Source: Nymphaea colorata (taxonomy: Eukaryota > Streptophyta > Magnoliopsida > Nymphaeales > Nymphaeaceae). From it: a DNA stretch of 64,000 nt. Positions 24,203-36,913 of the stretch are shown here, in pieces; position 1 is the first letter of the stretch, and the number at the start of each line of letters is the position of its first letter. The stretch covers positions 6,143,001 through 6,207,000 of the forward strand of contig NC_045148.1 of the NCBI RefSeq assembly GCF_008831285.2. The letters run 5' to 3'. The translations under genes and the position numbers were made by a program. Below the pieces are notes generated by a model. It did not search any database. It was not told the origin of the DNA and worked only from the letters and a program-made list of their open reading frames with translations.

Positions 24203-25719
24203 ATGGGTCGAGCTGAGAGGTTTCTCATGTTCATCTTCATGCAACCTCTATTTGTCCAATTTGTGTTTTCTCTTGATTGGAAGAAGACTGGGAAATCCAA
24301 ACCGACCAGACATTTTCCCCAGTGCTCCTCCTCAGGACAATCCAATTTCCCATTTCGCATTTCGATAGCTAGGCTAAACGATACCAAAGGTGCCATGTTT
24401 TCGATGACAATCTCTGTTTCGAATGAATACATTTTTGTTTTCATAGACTACCTGACACCACTGAATATCACAGTGCACGTACATAGAGACATCTGCTTAC
24501 AATCTTGAAAAGGATGGGAACAAATATTATTTTTCAGTTGTGAAAATGAGCTTTCTGCTCTCTATTTTGCTTTCTCATTGCTACATTTCTTGGCGTTCTT
24601 GTGTTGGATGTATATCTGCATGAAGAAGAGAAGGTCTATCTGTCAAGAGACGAGCATTACACATGACGATCATGACATGATGACCGTTGGCATGATGACC
24701 ATTGCCATGAGAGACGTGCATAACAATGGACACGCGATCTCCTCCATCAACACTTTCCACAATTTCCATTAACATGCGTAACTCCCTTACACATGGAAAT
24801 CATTGATAATGGAAAAAAATGATTGCCTATTATATAGTTACCATTCTCAATTTTGTAGACGTTAAAAATCAAGTGTATATATTATTTTGTAAGCTCTTTC
24901 AAATTAGTTAACAAATAAAATAAATCAAATATTTTTCATCGCAACTTTCGTTTCTTCTTGGTGCTCGACTTGTAAGTAACACTGTAAGATTCATGTGTTA
25001 ATGGTCACGTTGGTGGTGCGGAAAGTGCTCAATCTGGTAGGCAGAGCAGAAGACAAGCTGCCAATTCGCACAAGCGGGACTTCCAAGGGATGGGATGTCA
25101 TGTTTTATACCATCAGTTTGCTCACAGGAATCATGTTCTTTGCTCTGCTGGCTCTTATAGGACCAAGGTGTTAATTTGCGAAGCCTTTTTTTTGCAAGAG
25201 AAAGAGAAACAACTTCTAATGGTGGTCATCCCCATGCAAATCATGATGAATATCACCATGATTGCAGTCAAGGAGTTTAGTCCTTCAGAAGAGGGCTCGG
25301 AGGCATGGAGCATAGTGTTTGTTCTATATGATATCCTTTGTTGTGTGCTCATCGTTCTCCCAATCATGGGATCAATTAGATTGCTTCAGGAAGCGAGTCA
25401 AACGTATGGGAAGGCCGCTAGATCCCTTCTGAAGTTCTAGCTATTCAGATATTCGTACTTGATTTGGATAGGCTACATATATTAACGGGGTTCATTCTTT
25501 CTACGATGATCGATGTTGTTCCTGTTAGATATTCATGGACCTGCGAATTACTGAAGGAGATTGTTATAGCCATGTTTTATATTTTCACAGTGTAGCTTCA
25601 GGCCGGTGCCAGAAAACCCTTATGTTATGATTGACGATGAAGAGGATATTGACTGCAATGACGATATTGCTTCTACTGCTATTGAAGAAATAGAACTGTA
25701 TGAGGTCCTCTTTTCCTAG
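24203..25719 (+). pseudogene. Lung seven transmembrane (GOST) receptor pseudogene
   Basis: Broken copy of a plant Lung-7TM/GOST protein (Golgi-type seven-helix receptor-like family). Recognisable blocks in order: NEYIFVFIDYL (about 24424), LYFAFSLLHFLAFLCW (about 24560, a membrane segment), VLNLVGRAEDK and GTSKGWDVMFY (about 25048-25110), FLQEKEKQLLMVVIPMQ (about 25190), DILCCVLIVLPIMGSIR (about 25330), GKAARSLLKF (about 25410) and FRPVPENPYVMIDDEE (about 25607). The frame is destroyed: an in-frame TAA at 25172, a frameshift in the 8-T run at 25186-25193, a TAG at 25438, and further shifts near 25482 and 25590. About 330 bases of unrelated AT-rich DNA sit between the first membrane segment and the VLNLV block. 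The 5' limit is uncertain. No functional product is expected. Confidence 0.85.
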
Positions 25720-26137
25720 TCTCAAATTTCAATCACATGATTTCTTGAAGTCCTTGTTTATTATGTATTTTTAAGTATTATAACATAGTTTAGAAGTCCA
25801 GGGGCAAAGCTAGATGTCAAGAAATTAAAAGCATTAGATAGAAGTTGGATGTCCATAAGTTAAGTAGAAGATTGTACAGCCTTCATACAAGAAGCAATAT
25901 CCTCTGCATGCCTGAAGACTCAGTATGAGCCCAACAACAGTACAGTTTTCTTGCTTGTTCTGTGATCTAAAGGCAACAAATAATAATAAGGCTATCTAGT
26001 CTTTAGAACTGTTTTAAAGATTATCTTCATACAATACGGTTTGGAAGCTGCACTTTTGATCTTTCCAAAACAATGTAATTATTTGGGTGGAGGTCTTCCA
26101 CCTATGTTTTTATTTTACCATCTACCTAATAGTCTTA
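25720..26137. other. Intergenic DNA after the receptor pseudogene
   Basis: AT-rich sequence in which I see no gene or clear repeat. Confidence 0.4.
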
Positions 26138-27150
26138 CACTACAAAAAAACCCATTTTTGATGGCGCAGAATAAACATCAATATCACTCGATAATGCGTC
26201 AGTAAAATTTTTGTTGACCCAAAATCATGCGTCAACAAAAACATCGTTGTTGAAACCTTTACTGACTTTTGAAACACGTCAGTAAATCAAGTATCACTAC
26301 TGACACTTTCGTGTTAGGAAATCCAGTCAAAAGAGTATTAGAAAAACATTTATACTGATGTTTACTTTCGTTAGTAAATCTCATCACTCGAGCTTAAACT
26401 GACATCATTCAAGCAACAGTAAATCATTTTTTCACTAACGTTAGGCCTTCATTTGAACATGTTCATTTTGTACTAACATCTTCTTAGCATCAGTAAATAT
26501 CTGTTTTAATTTTTTACTAATATGTTGTATGTTACATAATTCCACTACATAGAAAGATGTCAATTCTTAACTATAATATTAATACACTTAGACAAGTGAA
26601 GGAAAATGTGATCCACAAGTTCTTTCGTAATAAGGTGTCCACCCACTTACATCTAATGATTCAGCAACAAACATTCACTGGTTGGATCAAACATGTTATT
26701 GAATGACAAGCATTCACTGGGAAGGCCAATAGGTTCTGCTGCAAGGAAAGACACACTAGATTTCGAGGTTGCACTAGAATGGTGCCATTGAGCGAGGATG
26801 CATGAAGTGAACCCACAATACTGTAACAGATGCATGCCATTTTGATGTTTAGAAAATCAAAATGAAAAGAATGTAGGAAAAGATTGTGGTAGCCAAAGAA
26901 CAAACCTCGTAGCTATACCAGTTCAATCATGTTTCTTCATTAACGTTGCCCTTGATCTAGCATTAAGAGCCTGCATGAGAAGAAATGAGTTGCATAAGTA
27001 ACATGATTAATAAGTTCACTGACAAGATACGATACAAAGTGTAGAATATTATTGTAATATGAGGGCATTTCACTTTAAGCCATAAAAAATCATATAAACT
27101 AAACTTGCTTAGGAATCCAAAAACATACATATGTATATATAAAATGAGTT
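26138..27150. mobile_element. CACTA-type transposon end, copy 2
   Basis: Begins CACTACAAAAAAAC and runs parallel to 6648-7690 with the same order of motifs (ATGCGTCAGTAAA, CACTGGTTGGATCAAACATG, AATGGTGCCAT, TTAGGAATCCAAAAACATAC). It lies upstream of AP3 just as copy 1 lies upstream of AP2. No transposase frame. Confidence 0.55.
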
Positions 27151-27195
27151 TACAAGTTGCCACTAGACAAGTTCAGCGCCATGTATTCCCTTGTC

Positions 27196-27228
<33 letters not shown>

Positions 27229-28214
27229 GGTACATATATGCCACCATGACCAAGATTTTGATTGTAGCATCTTATGTTGCATGACCAAATGTCCTCATAG
27301 AAGCCACATGTCAACTAGAATTTGCAGAAAAGCACTTCCACAATAATATACAGAAGAAGCATTCATTAGGAAGATAGCAAAATATAGTTCAACTTAAAAG
27401 AAAAGTAACATGAACAACAATACAAGAGTTCGTTCATAATCAACTATCCGTTCAACTCAATCATCACAGTTAACTAGTGAAAGACACTCCATGAGTACAC
27501 GCAGCAAATTTACATTGTACGTGAAAGTTTAGTTTCACACTTCAGTTTTCATAGTAAGAAATCCAAAAAAGAAAGATCCTAATGCAAGCGAGTCAAATGA
27601 GGGGTTGGAAAGGAAACATATGTCACAAAACTAAAATTATTTAAAAGAATAAAAAAACTTAAGCATGCAAATTGTGTACAACTTAACTGAGTAAACTGAT
27701 GTCAAGCAAATCAACCTTTGATAATAGGAAGATACATTGGACTTGGTTTCTCCAAAATAACGCAAAAGCTTATATCCGACTCTAATATTTTACTATATCC
27801 AAATTAATTGACATCCCTTAGTTAAGTGTTTCGTGATTTTTTTAATCAATGCTAAAAAGTTGGGTCAAATAAGTTTCGGTGTCGCTACAAAGGCGGATGT
27901 ACTGCTTATATACTTTCTTAGAGGGCAAGATGGCATTTCCAATAGATAGTTTAGCACTTGTAGATCCTGAAATACATAGTGGGATATAATCTGCAAACAA
28001 CCATGAAATGCTTAGTTATATTTTTAGCAATAAACAAAAGGTGTCTGCATTGTTTTTATTGTCGCTTAACGTTTGTTCTTTCCAATCTCAGTAAATCTTT
28101 TCAATACTGCCAAGTTGTGTAATAGACAAATTGAATTATTATACATTAATTTCGCGTCGTGATGGCCCTGCTCAACGCGGAATTAAAATAATCGAAGAAT
28201 ATAATGATTGGCAC
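27151..28214. other. Segment present upstream of AP3 but not AP2
   Basis: About 1.06 kb lying between two stretches that are adjacent in the AP2 copy (the sequences at about 7690 and 7700). It contains an (AT)n run at 27196-27223. No coding content or clear terminal repeats seen; it may be an insertion in AP3 or a deletion in AP2. Confidence 0.45.
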
Positions 28215-28378
28215 GCAGTGGCTTTCCCGTGGAGGCTTCAAATTAATTACGTGCATCCATGAAACATTGACCATAGATAATTAGTTTCATTGACATTGGA
28301 GTAAGATATATTTATCATACATATTGTCTATATAAAATAATCAACAAATTCAAATTACTTGTACAGGTGCTACTAGTC

Positions 28379-28838
28379 TATGTCACCTGTGTGCGGGGTG
28401 CGGGTGCCGGTGCCGGTGCGGCACATCTCAAAAAAATTAGGTGCGGCGGTGCGGTGAAGATATTTTATTAATATTAATAATATTATTATTATTATTATTA
28501 ATTTTTTGTAGAAATTAAATAACACAATTAAAATTATACATTTTATGGTAGTGGAAAAAAATCAAAAAAGAAATGTTTGAAAAAAAAACAAACAGATTGT
28601 TTTATCAAAACCACCATTCTTTAGTCATGTATCGTTTTTTTTTAAAGAGAAAAGAGAACATATAATATATCTATAGATGTATTCAACTTAAATGTAATGG
28701 CTGACGGGTGAGAATGGTGGATTTGATTTTATGGATTTTGGATCTGGTTTTTTTTCAAAATCAGATGTGCGGTTTGGGTGCAAGCTCAACGGGTGCTGAT
28801 TGGGTGCGCGAGCTCACCTGAAACGCACCCAGGTGACT
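28379..28838. mobile_element. Small terminal-inverted-repeat DNA transposon (Mutator-like?)
   Basis: A 460-bp insertion flanked by a perfect 12-bp direct repeat, GTGCTACTAGTC, at 28367-28378 and 28839-28850. Near its ends are inverted repeats: GTCACCTGTGTGCG (28382-28395) and CGCACCCAGGTGAC (28824-28837), 13 of 14 bases complementary. The paralogous site upstream of AP2 (7857-7868) has a single copy of the target (ATGCTACTCGTC) and no insert. The interior is rich in GGTGCGG and has no ORF. The long target duplication favours a Mutator-like element, although 12 bp exceeds the usual 8-10. Confidence 0.75.
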
Positions 28839-29193
28839 GTGCTACTAGTCATCGACTTTCACGATATGGACGATGACCATTTCATTGTTATGGTGGGTGA
28901 CGTGGACGCTACACCACGTTAATAATTTCACAGGAAATGCCACTTTTAACTTGGGCACGGTAGATGATTAGATGTTTATGTATAACGAACAATTTCAGCC
29001 TTTTAAAATTAATGATTAAGAAAAAATAATAATGAGAAAAAGGTGATCAACAATCTTGTCATCTAAGGATCCATCATTTTTTTTTGTTTGTTTGTCACTC
29101 AACTGCAGATGTGTAAAAGCTAAATGGCTCAAATTGTTTCATATCAATCTAATATTTACTTGGGCAGTTATCTTTTTCTCTCTTTACTATATA

Positions 29194-29289
29194 CACCTTT
29201 CTCTTATATAATTGAATTGTGACCCTAACTTTTCAAAGTACCACCTTTCTCTTATATAATTGAATTGTGATTCTAACTTTTCAAAGTTA
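29194..29289. repeat. 48-bp tandem duplication upstream of AP3
   Basis: Two adjacent copies beginning CACCTTTCTCTTATATAATT and containing CTAACTTTTCAAAGT. They differ by a few bases, and the AP2 copy of this region does not have the duplication. Confidence 0.85.
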
Positions 29290-29488
29290 CCTAGCTGTTT
29301 AATGAAGACCATTTCATCCACTATGATGGATGGTTTTTAAAAAATTTAAAAATATAATAAACATTTTAGTTATCTAATATTTACCCATTTTTTTTCATGT
29401 TTTTACTTAACCATTCATTTGCTTTATATGAACGACTTAATTAAATGGTTGGATTTATTTAAATAACCAAAGTCATCATCCATTCATG

Positions 29489-29629
<141 letters not shown>

Positions 29630-29772
29630 GACTAAAAAAATAAATAAATAAATAAACAGATAATTGTGCATGTCAGATTAGAAAAGTCTGAATCACAAAA
29701 TCACGACGTTCACGACTTCACGGGAGAGACGAGAAAACGCATAAGGCTTTGGAGGGTCGGAAGGAAGTTCCA

Positions 29773-30921
29773 ATGGCTAATAGCGTTTTGTCTCCCTTGC
29801 TGTTTGTAGCTGTGTTTGCTCTGCCATTCCTGCAATTAGGCTCATCTGATCCTATCCACCACGTTCAGAGCTTTCGTGTGGAAACGCTGCTACCAAATCC
29901 AATCTGCATGCCATTCAAAGGTAGGATCCTTCTCTCCTACGTCCCTCCGCTCTCTTCCTTCTTAACCAGAAAGACGGAAATTTTTGCAGCAAGTCGGATA
30001 TCTATCGATCACCACATCAAGCCCAAGTTTTTAGAAAGAGAGAGAGATCGAACCGATCTTGATTTTGCCTAGTTGATTGTTTCCTTGCATGATCATAGGC
30101 ACGAATACCTTTACACAATGCAAATTTCCTTCTCGCCTATTCTTTGATGGGAAAAATATGTGGCCATCTTTCTCAGCACAAAGAAGATCACACGCCATGT
30201 TATTTTTTCTTTGCTTGCGTTGTAGAATTGCTTGAATGCGTGAAAATCCCAGAACCGTTCAGAAAAGTCAGCATCAGTCAATTGCTTTTCAAATGGGCTT
30301 AGGAGGGATCTGGAGACATGCATGTCCTTCCACAGTTGGCCTCAAGACTCCAGACTGCAATTATCATCTTTAGCCTAAAGTTTTCAAAACAGGAATGAAC
30401 TCCAGAATTTCGAAATTTAGCATTTCCTGTGATGGAATAACCTGCAAGCACAAGCAGCAGCTGCTAAAATATGCCTTTGCAACAGTTGGGCTGGACAGTG
30501 AATCGATTCGTTAATCTGCACCTTCCATAGGAAGAGGCTTCGTAATTATGGGCTGCCATATATGTTAATTATTTCAATATTTTGAATGACTGTAAGCGGC
30601 TTTTCGGTGGACCTGAATCGTTAGAAGGATTTGCTAATTACATATTCATTCAACATAACAAAAAAATGCTTATATTCGACTTTATTGAGAGAGAAACTTT
30701 AAGCATTAATTTCGTCATTAGAATTTTCTAACACCTTAGCCACCGGTCTTTTCAGTGCCTGTCTGAAAGCAAAAGTGCAGTTCATGTCTATTAAAAGACA
30801 AAAACTGCTTAAAGTAGTCCAAAATAATCACGTATAAGCAGTACGTAGATCAACCCAAAAGACAAAAACTGCTGCTACGCTTCTAACGGCAGAGGCCTAT
30901 TAAAAGAACTAACTGTTGATC

Positions 30922-30994
<73 letters not shown>

Positions 30995-33527
30995 GGGAAT
31001 TGAAATCAGCCTGCAACCTATATGGCCGGGTGAATATATTTTCATTTTGTGTCACTAAAAACCATCATGCATTTATGATGGCCCATTGCTTGACCAAGGT
31101 TTGTAGCAGGGGAATGTACCTTTTATGATTGTTTTTAGTGATACAATGATCACAGAGGTAGCCAGCAGATTGTAATTTTCTTATATATAAATATATACAA
31201 CACTGTCATCTCAACTTGATCCATCAGACATGAAAACTTTGAAGAAATAAAACTCCAGCAGCGCTAATAAGATAGGACAGTACTGCTTAACTAAAGCAGT
31301 CTACCATGTCAATAAATATACGGGAGCTCTTAATTTGTTTTGTTCTGCATGTGTGTATGGTAGGTTCGAGCAGCATTCAAGGAAAGTCAGTGGCCCAAGT
31401 GGTCAGTCGGTTCGGACCTTGTTCTCCCTTCGCGGGCACCAGTACCGAACGGAATTTCACCCAACAGCTCCACCACGACAGGGCTCGGACCAGGTGGATC
31501 CACTCGAGGATGCTGCTGGACAGCAGCAACCAGAACGATACAACCCTTCCGGCCACTTCCGGCGTAGCGTTAGGTGCTCTGGAGTTCATAGTAAAGATAG
31601 GACTGGGCACGCCCAAAGAGGACTTCCTGGTAATGTTCGACACGGGAAGTGACGTGACATGGGTGCAGTGCGAGCCCTGCCCAAGCTCCTGCCACCCTCA
31701 AGAAGGACCAAGGTTCAATCCCTCTGCCTCCGCCACATTCCAGTACTTCCCCTGCAATTCAAGCCAATGCCGGGAGCTTAGGAACGAAGGAAATCAAACA
31801 GCATGCGACGGATCAATTAGGTGTGCGTATGAGGTAAGGTATGATCCACGCCTTCAGCCCCCCATATCAGGTGCTATATTTCTGTGTTGAAGTTAGATTT
31901 TTTTTTTTTTAAATGCTAAGCTAGATTTTTTTTTTTTAAATGCTAAGCTAGATTTTTTTTTTTTTAAAGAGAACAATATTTTTTAAAATTTCTAGGGCTC
32001 AAATTAAAAACTTCTTAAATTTAAGAGTAAATTTTGTTTCTGTCAAAATCTAAGGAGGGTGGGAACAATATTTTAAAAAAATCTGAACAATATTTAAAAA
32101 TAAATTTAAAAAATCATTTATTCTATATCAAAATTTTGTAAAGTTATATTTTAATTCCTGTTAAAATTTTAAAACTACAATTTAACCAGGAAAAATTACT
32201 GGCTCCACCCCTCACCTAACAGCGAAGCAAATAGATTCAAGCCACCATGACAAAGCTGATGCCGTTTGAATGTTGAACTGGATATGATTAAATAAAATTT
32301 AGGAAACCCTCTCGTAATATACAGTACTAGACACAATAACTAAATATGTAATACTAATACATTTTTATTAATAACACATCGTTTCTTCTTGAATTTAATA
32401 AGTTCACCTTACTCAGTCTTAATGGGATTAATCAAGGGATGTAATTATATCCAATTTAGATATGATTCACTAGGAACCATTATGCAAAAACTGGATATAA
32501 AAAAGAAAAATCTCCAATTAAGAAATCAAAAATGGATTTGAATGTAAGAAATGACATCTGTCTAGGTGAGGATTAAGATATGCGTAAACATCAGATTTAA
32601 ATCCAACTAGAATTGTGAGATAGAAATTCAGAATCTGCCCTCGATTTCTAAATCGTTATCATGCTGCTCATGAAGCTCTAAAGTAAATGCAGAGATGGAC
32701 ACGATTGACTCTTTCACTAACGATGGTTATCGAATTTGGTGCTGTTTGTGGACCACGTCCGTCTTTGCAGGTACGGGGATGGCACGGTACACTCAAGCGG
32801 TCATCTCGGACGGGACACCTTGACGCTGACGAGCAGCGACGTGTTTGGCAACTTCCCCTTTGGCTGTGGCCTGGAGCAGGTAGGCAATTTCGGAAGAGAA
32901 GCAGGGCTGCTGGGACTGGGACGGAACAAGCTGTCCCTCGTGTCCATGACGGCCAAGTACTACGACAGCGTCTTCTCCTACTGCCTTCCATCCTCCAGCT
33001 CAACCGGGTTCTTGACATTCGGACCTGATCCAGGGTCCGAATCCGCTTCATTTACAAGGCTGCTCACTGTTCCCCAAGTACCAACCTTCTACCTTGTGTC
33101 GTTGATAGGCATCAGCGTGGAAGGGAAGCCCCTGAACATGTCTTCTTCCGGAGGCATGATCCTGGACTCAGGCACCTCCTTCACCCTTCTGCCGGATCCA
33201 GTGTACGCTGCACTGAAGTCGGCGTTTGGTTCCCACATGTCCGCGTACAGTTCTGTTCCGGGAACCCACGGCCTGGACACCTGTTATGACTTTTCAGGGC
33301 ACACGGATATCTTGATCCCCAGGGTCACGTTTCACTTCGACGGAGGAACGGATTTGGATCTCCAAGCCGACGCTATCATGATCGGTGCCAGCATGAGCGA
33401 GGTTTGCTTGGCCTTTGTTCCGCACGAGCAGCTGGGGATCTTAGGGGGTTGGCAGCAGAAGAGGACGCAGATCATTTACGACCTAGCTGGGTCTAGAATA
33501 GGATTGGTACCCGGAGCATGCAGTTAA
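29773..33527 (+). CDS. Nepenthesin-like aspartic protease AP3 (complete, 459 aa)
   Basis: Third copy of the tandem A1 aspartic protease. Exons are 29773-29920, 31364-31838 and 32771-33527, with donors GTAGGA and GTATGA and acceptors TGGTAG and TTTGCAG; exon 1 and exon 2 have exactly the lengths of AP2 (148 and 475 bp) and the same phases. Residues 1-24 are a signal peptide (LLFVAVFALPFLQL). Catalytic motifs are FDTGSD (Asp142) and LDSGTSFTLLP (Asp340); the cysteine insert and C-terminal ACS are present. It is two residues shorter than AP2 because IGAGAGMSEV is IGASMSEV here. The start is at the ATG following GGAAGTTCCA, as in AP2; the frame upstream has no in-frame ATG. Introns hold a microsatellite (intron 1) and an A/T-rich triplicated insert (intron 2). 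No disabling change is visible. Function within the family is inferred; substrate unknown. Confidence 0.93.
29921..31363 (+). other. Intron 1 of AP3
   Basis: A 1.44-kb intron matching intron 1 of AP2 in pieces. It contains a private (AT)n(GA)n microsatellite at 30925-30994 that AP2 lacks. Confidence 0.7.
30925..30994. repeat. (AT)n(AG)n microsatellite in AP3 intron 1
   Basis: About 16 AT units then about 18 AG units with one AAAG interruption. Confidence 0.9.
31839..32770 (+). other. Intron 2 of AP3
   Basis: AT-rich intron. Its 31890-32110 part resembles the insert in AP1 intron 2. Non-coding. Confidence 0.6.
31890..31966. repeat. Three tandem T-rich units in AP3 intron 2
   Basis: The unit AAGCTAGA followed by 12-13 T and AAATGCT occurs three times with a period of about 31 bases. 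The first unit reads AAGTTAGA. Confidence 0.85.
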
Positions 33528-36500
33528 TAGTTTAGGTGGAAGCTTTTACTTTATTTTCTTCTGGGCAGTGTGAGTTTTATAAATCTAAAAAAAAATATTG
33601 AGGTGGATTGATCGAACACTAAAACTATTGTTGCATTAACATACTTCAATTTTTAGGAAAAATATATAAAATATTCATGAAGTGTCTTTACTGCGAAACT
33701 ACTTGTAAATGTTTGCTTTTTATTCATTTGTATTGTTCATACCCACATTACGGATTTCTCAATGAAACTATGTGTCTTATTGTGCTTTACTGCTTTTCAA
33801 AAGAGGAAATTTAGTTGAATCAACTAGGTTGCTGATTTCGTGGTTTAGATGAGATTAGTTATGCATATATAGGCAATGGAAAAAATATTTTTCTATAAAC
33901 ATCACATGTAGGAGAATTATAACAGAATTAGTTCAAATAAATTAAAACTTAAGTTATTTTTTAAAAGCAAAAAATAAATAGTGTCAAGCATTGCACCCTT
34001 GAATTGACTCGTTAATCCAATCAATTTGCCATCGATTCAAGTTAAATTAATCAGTGAATTTAAGTCAAATAGAGACATATTTCATTTGAAGGTGATTATA
34101 TGCATAAGCATATGTACTTTTACTTTATGCACAAGTCCATGTGTACAACATGTACCCTTAGGAGTATAACATGTACCCTTAGAAGTAAGTTAGGAGTCCA
34201 ATGAAAGTGAGTTAGGGGCCCAATGAAAGTGGGTCAGGAGCACAAATATTGTGCACTAAGAGTCGTGCATGGTGTATGCCCATGCACATAACCACGTCTT
34301 TATTTCATATCAAAAAGTAATTTAGAGCACATTACTCTCTTTGTTTAGATGCATTTCAAACTGGGTTTCCTTAAAAGCACGTGTAAGCATCCATCTAGGT
34401 ACTAGACAAATATGAGGTACCCAACACGACTCATGCTTAGGCCCAAGCTTTAAAATTGAGCGTCGAGCCAAATAAATTATCGGGCTAAGCCAGGCGTGCC
34501 GGACTTTGCCAAATAACTTAATTTTTAATATTTCTTAAATATATAAAATTATTCTCTAGGATGTAAGGTAGATATACTCGTCCCAATATTATTCTCAGTT
34601 TAATATTATATTTTTTTGTTATACTCGTCTCAAAATTCTTGATTCATGCAAATGTTGTGTTGCTTCGAGAGGCTCCAAATAACCGTATGAAAGCAAATTC
34701 TCTAGCTTGTAGTCATCCTGCTTTTCTTTGCCTAAGAGGCCAATATCCTGTTTCCACAAATCTGCAAACAACTTTTGCTACCGCACATCTAAACAACACA
34801 AGATCAATCGCCTCTTCATCCTTCTTACATATTCCCTGCTTCCACCAATCTAGCGGCGGAAGTCGTCCACCCACCGGTATGTAAACAAACCATCTTGAAC
34901 GAGGGAGAGCTTCGTTCAGCCGGATCCAATCGCGTAGGGCTTAAACAATTTCTTCCGTTCTAACTTTGTGCCGGATTTCTTTCACGGCACCACTCTCAGC
35001 CGGTCTACCATCAAACGATAAAATGTCATATTTTCCTCCTAATTGAGGGTAGGCGGACAAAATTTGTTAAGTAGTGTCAGATTTTTCAAAATTTTTATAT
35101 AAAATAAGTAAAAATTTTTAAAATTTACATATAAATTTTTAAAAATAATTTTTTTGAGGTGGTAATAAAATTTAAAAATTTCTCAATAAAAAATCATAAC
35201 TTGTTGATAAAGTCGTCATATGCTATTAATGTCATAAACTGTGCCAATGATTTCAAGGCACTAAATTAAAAAAAAATGTAGTCCTCTTAAAATTGATGAA
35301 AGGGCACCAAATAAAGATAATTAGCTAAATATTTAAGGGGAAGTAATTCATAAATAAACAAAATAATTCGAGCCAAAGAAACCAATATATAAATATATAG
35401 GTTTTCTTAACTTTGTAATCAACTAACTGCCTGAGACATGATTACATGTGAATTCATTCTTATATAATATCAAATTAGTGATTTTTTTAATAACGAGTTT
35501 TTAAATTTTAAATATGCAATAACATCTGGTGGACGGCGGCATTGAACCCCATCGGCAAGGACAGCGTTTGATTATTCCAAAAACGCAAAATTAAGAGTCA
35601 ATGAAATCAGCAAAGTTGATAAAATATGCCTTCATTCAGTCTCTTCCACGTTGGGTTGTGTTAAAGAAATCTCTAATCGATGGGCTGTCATTGTGTTCAA
35701 GATGTCTAGAGAAGCCGCCACCTTTCGTTGCCCCTGGGTTCCGCCACTCGGTTGAACTCAGAACCGAGTTTTATCGGCAACCTGGCGGCCGGGGAGTCGT
35801 GAAACGCATGAAGTCTCGACTGTCTCTTCTTCCCCTTTGATTCGCTAGCTATTCCTTGGAGTTTTCTCTTTTCTGGGACTTTGGATCGTCTTCTCAATCG
35901 AGGCCGAAGCGGGCGTTCAGCGGCGGATACATCGCAGGATACCGATTTGTGTTTTTCTTTCAATTCTTCGGCAGGCGGTTTCTGTTTTTGAGATCTTTGA
36001 TTTCTAATTAAATAACGATGTGCGCGGTGCAAGATGCAAGGAATACATGTGGGTTTCTCAAAACTGAGAGTTTAAAATCATTGGAGTTCGCGTCAGCGCA
36101 TTCTTCCTCCGATTCGAGAGCTCTCCTGTGGACCTTAGGCTTAACAGATATCTTAATTAACTTCACGGTTGTGGAAATCATTTTTTTCTACAACCATGGA
36201 TTCAATCTACGCGACGTGTTATTTCAGGCAGAAACAAGATTTCATTTTGGGGCTCCGACCATTAATCTAATTAATTTTTGTTTTAGATTTTCATTATCTA
36301 CAATTTTCTAGTCAAGTGAAAGAAAATCTCATAATGTTTAATTGACATTTATTTTGCATTTTTGTTAATCAATGGCAATAAAATGAGGAGTTCAATTTCA
36401 AAGGCAAACTTTATGATTCTCTCCCTTTATGTCACAAGAACATGACCAAGTGGATGCGTCAGTCTTGAGTAAAACTCTTCATTCAAGTTCTTATGGAGGA

Positions 36501-36827
36501 TGGTAGCACATATGGGTATGCTAAAGAAGCATGGGCGTCTGATTACACTAGACTTGAAATCCAAAAATTGGGTGTGGATCTGATGTGGTATGCCTTTACT
36601 GATGTGATCAAAGATTCGTGGTGAAGTTCATAGTTCATAAGACCAAGGACCTTCGGTCCGACCTAAATCCCATACTTAAGATCCTTATTTTACTTTCTTG
36701 AGAAGATGAGAAGAAGGGAACTTATCTTAAATCCATGATTTTTAAATCCTAAGGACTTTAAATAAAGGTCCTTAATCTAATCAAACAATTCAATATTACC
36801 TTTCACTTATTAATATCCAAATAATTA

Positions 36828-36913
<86 letters not shown>

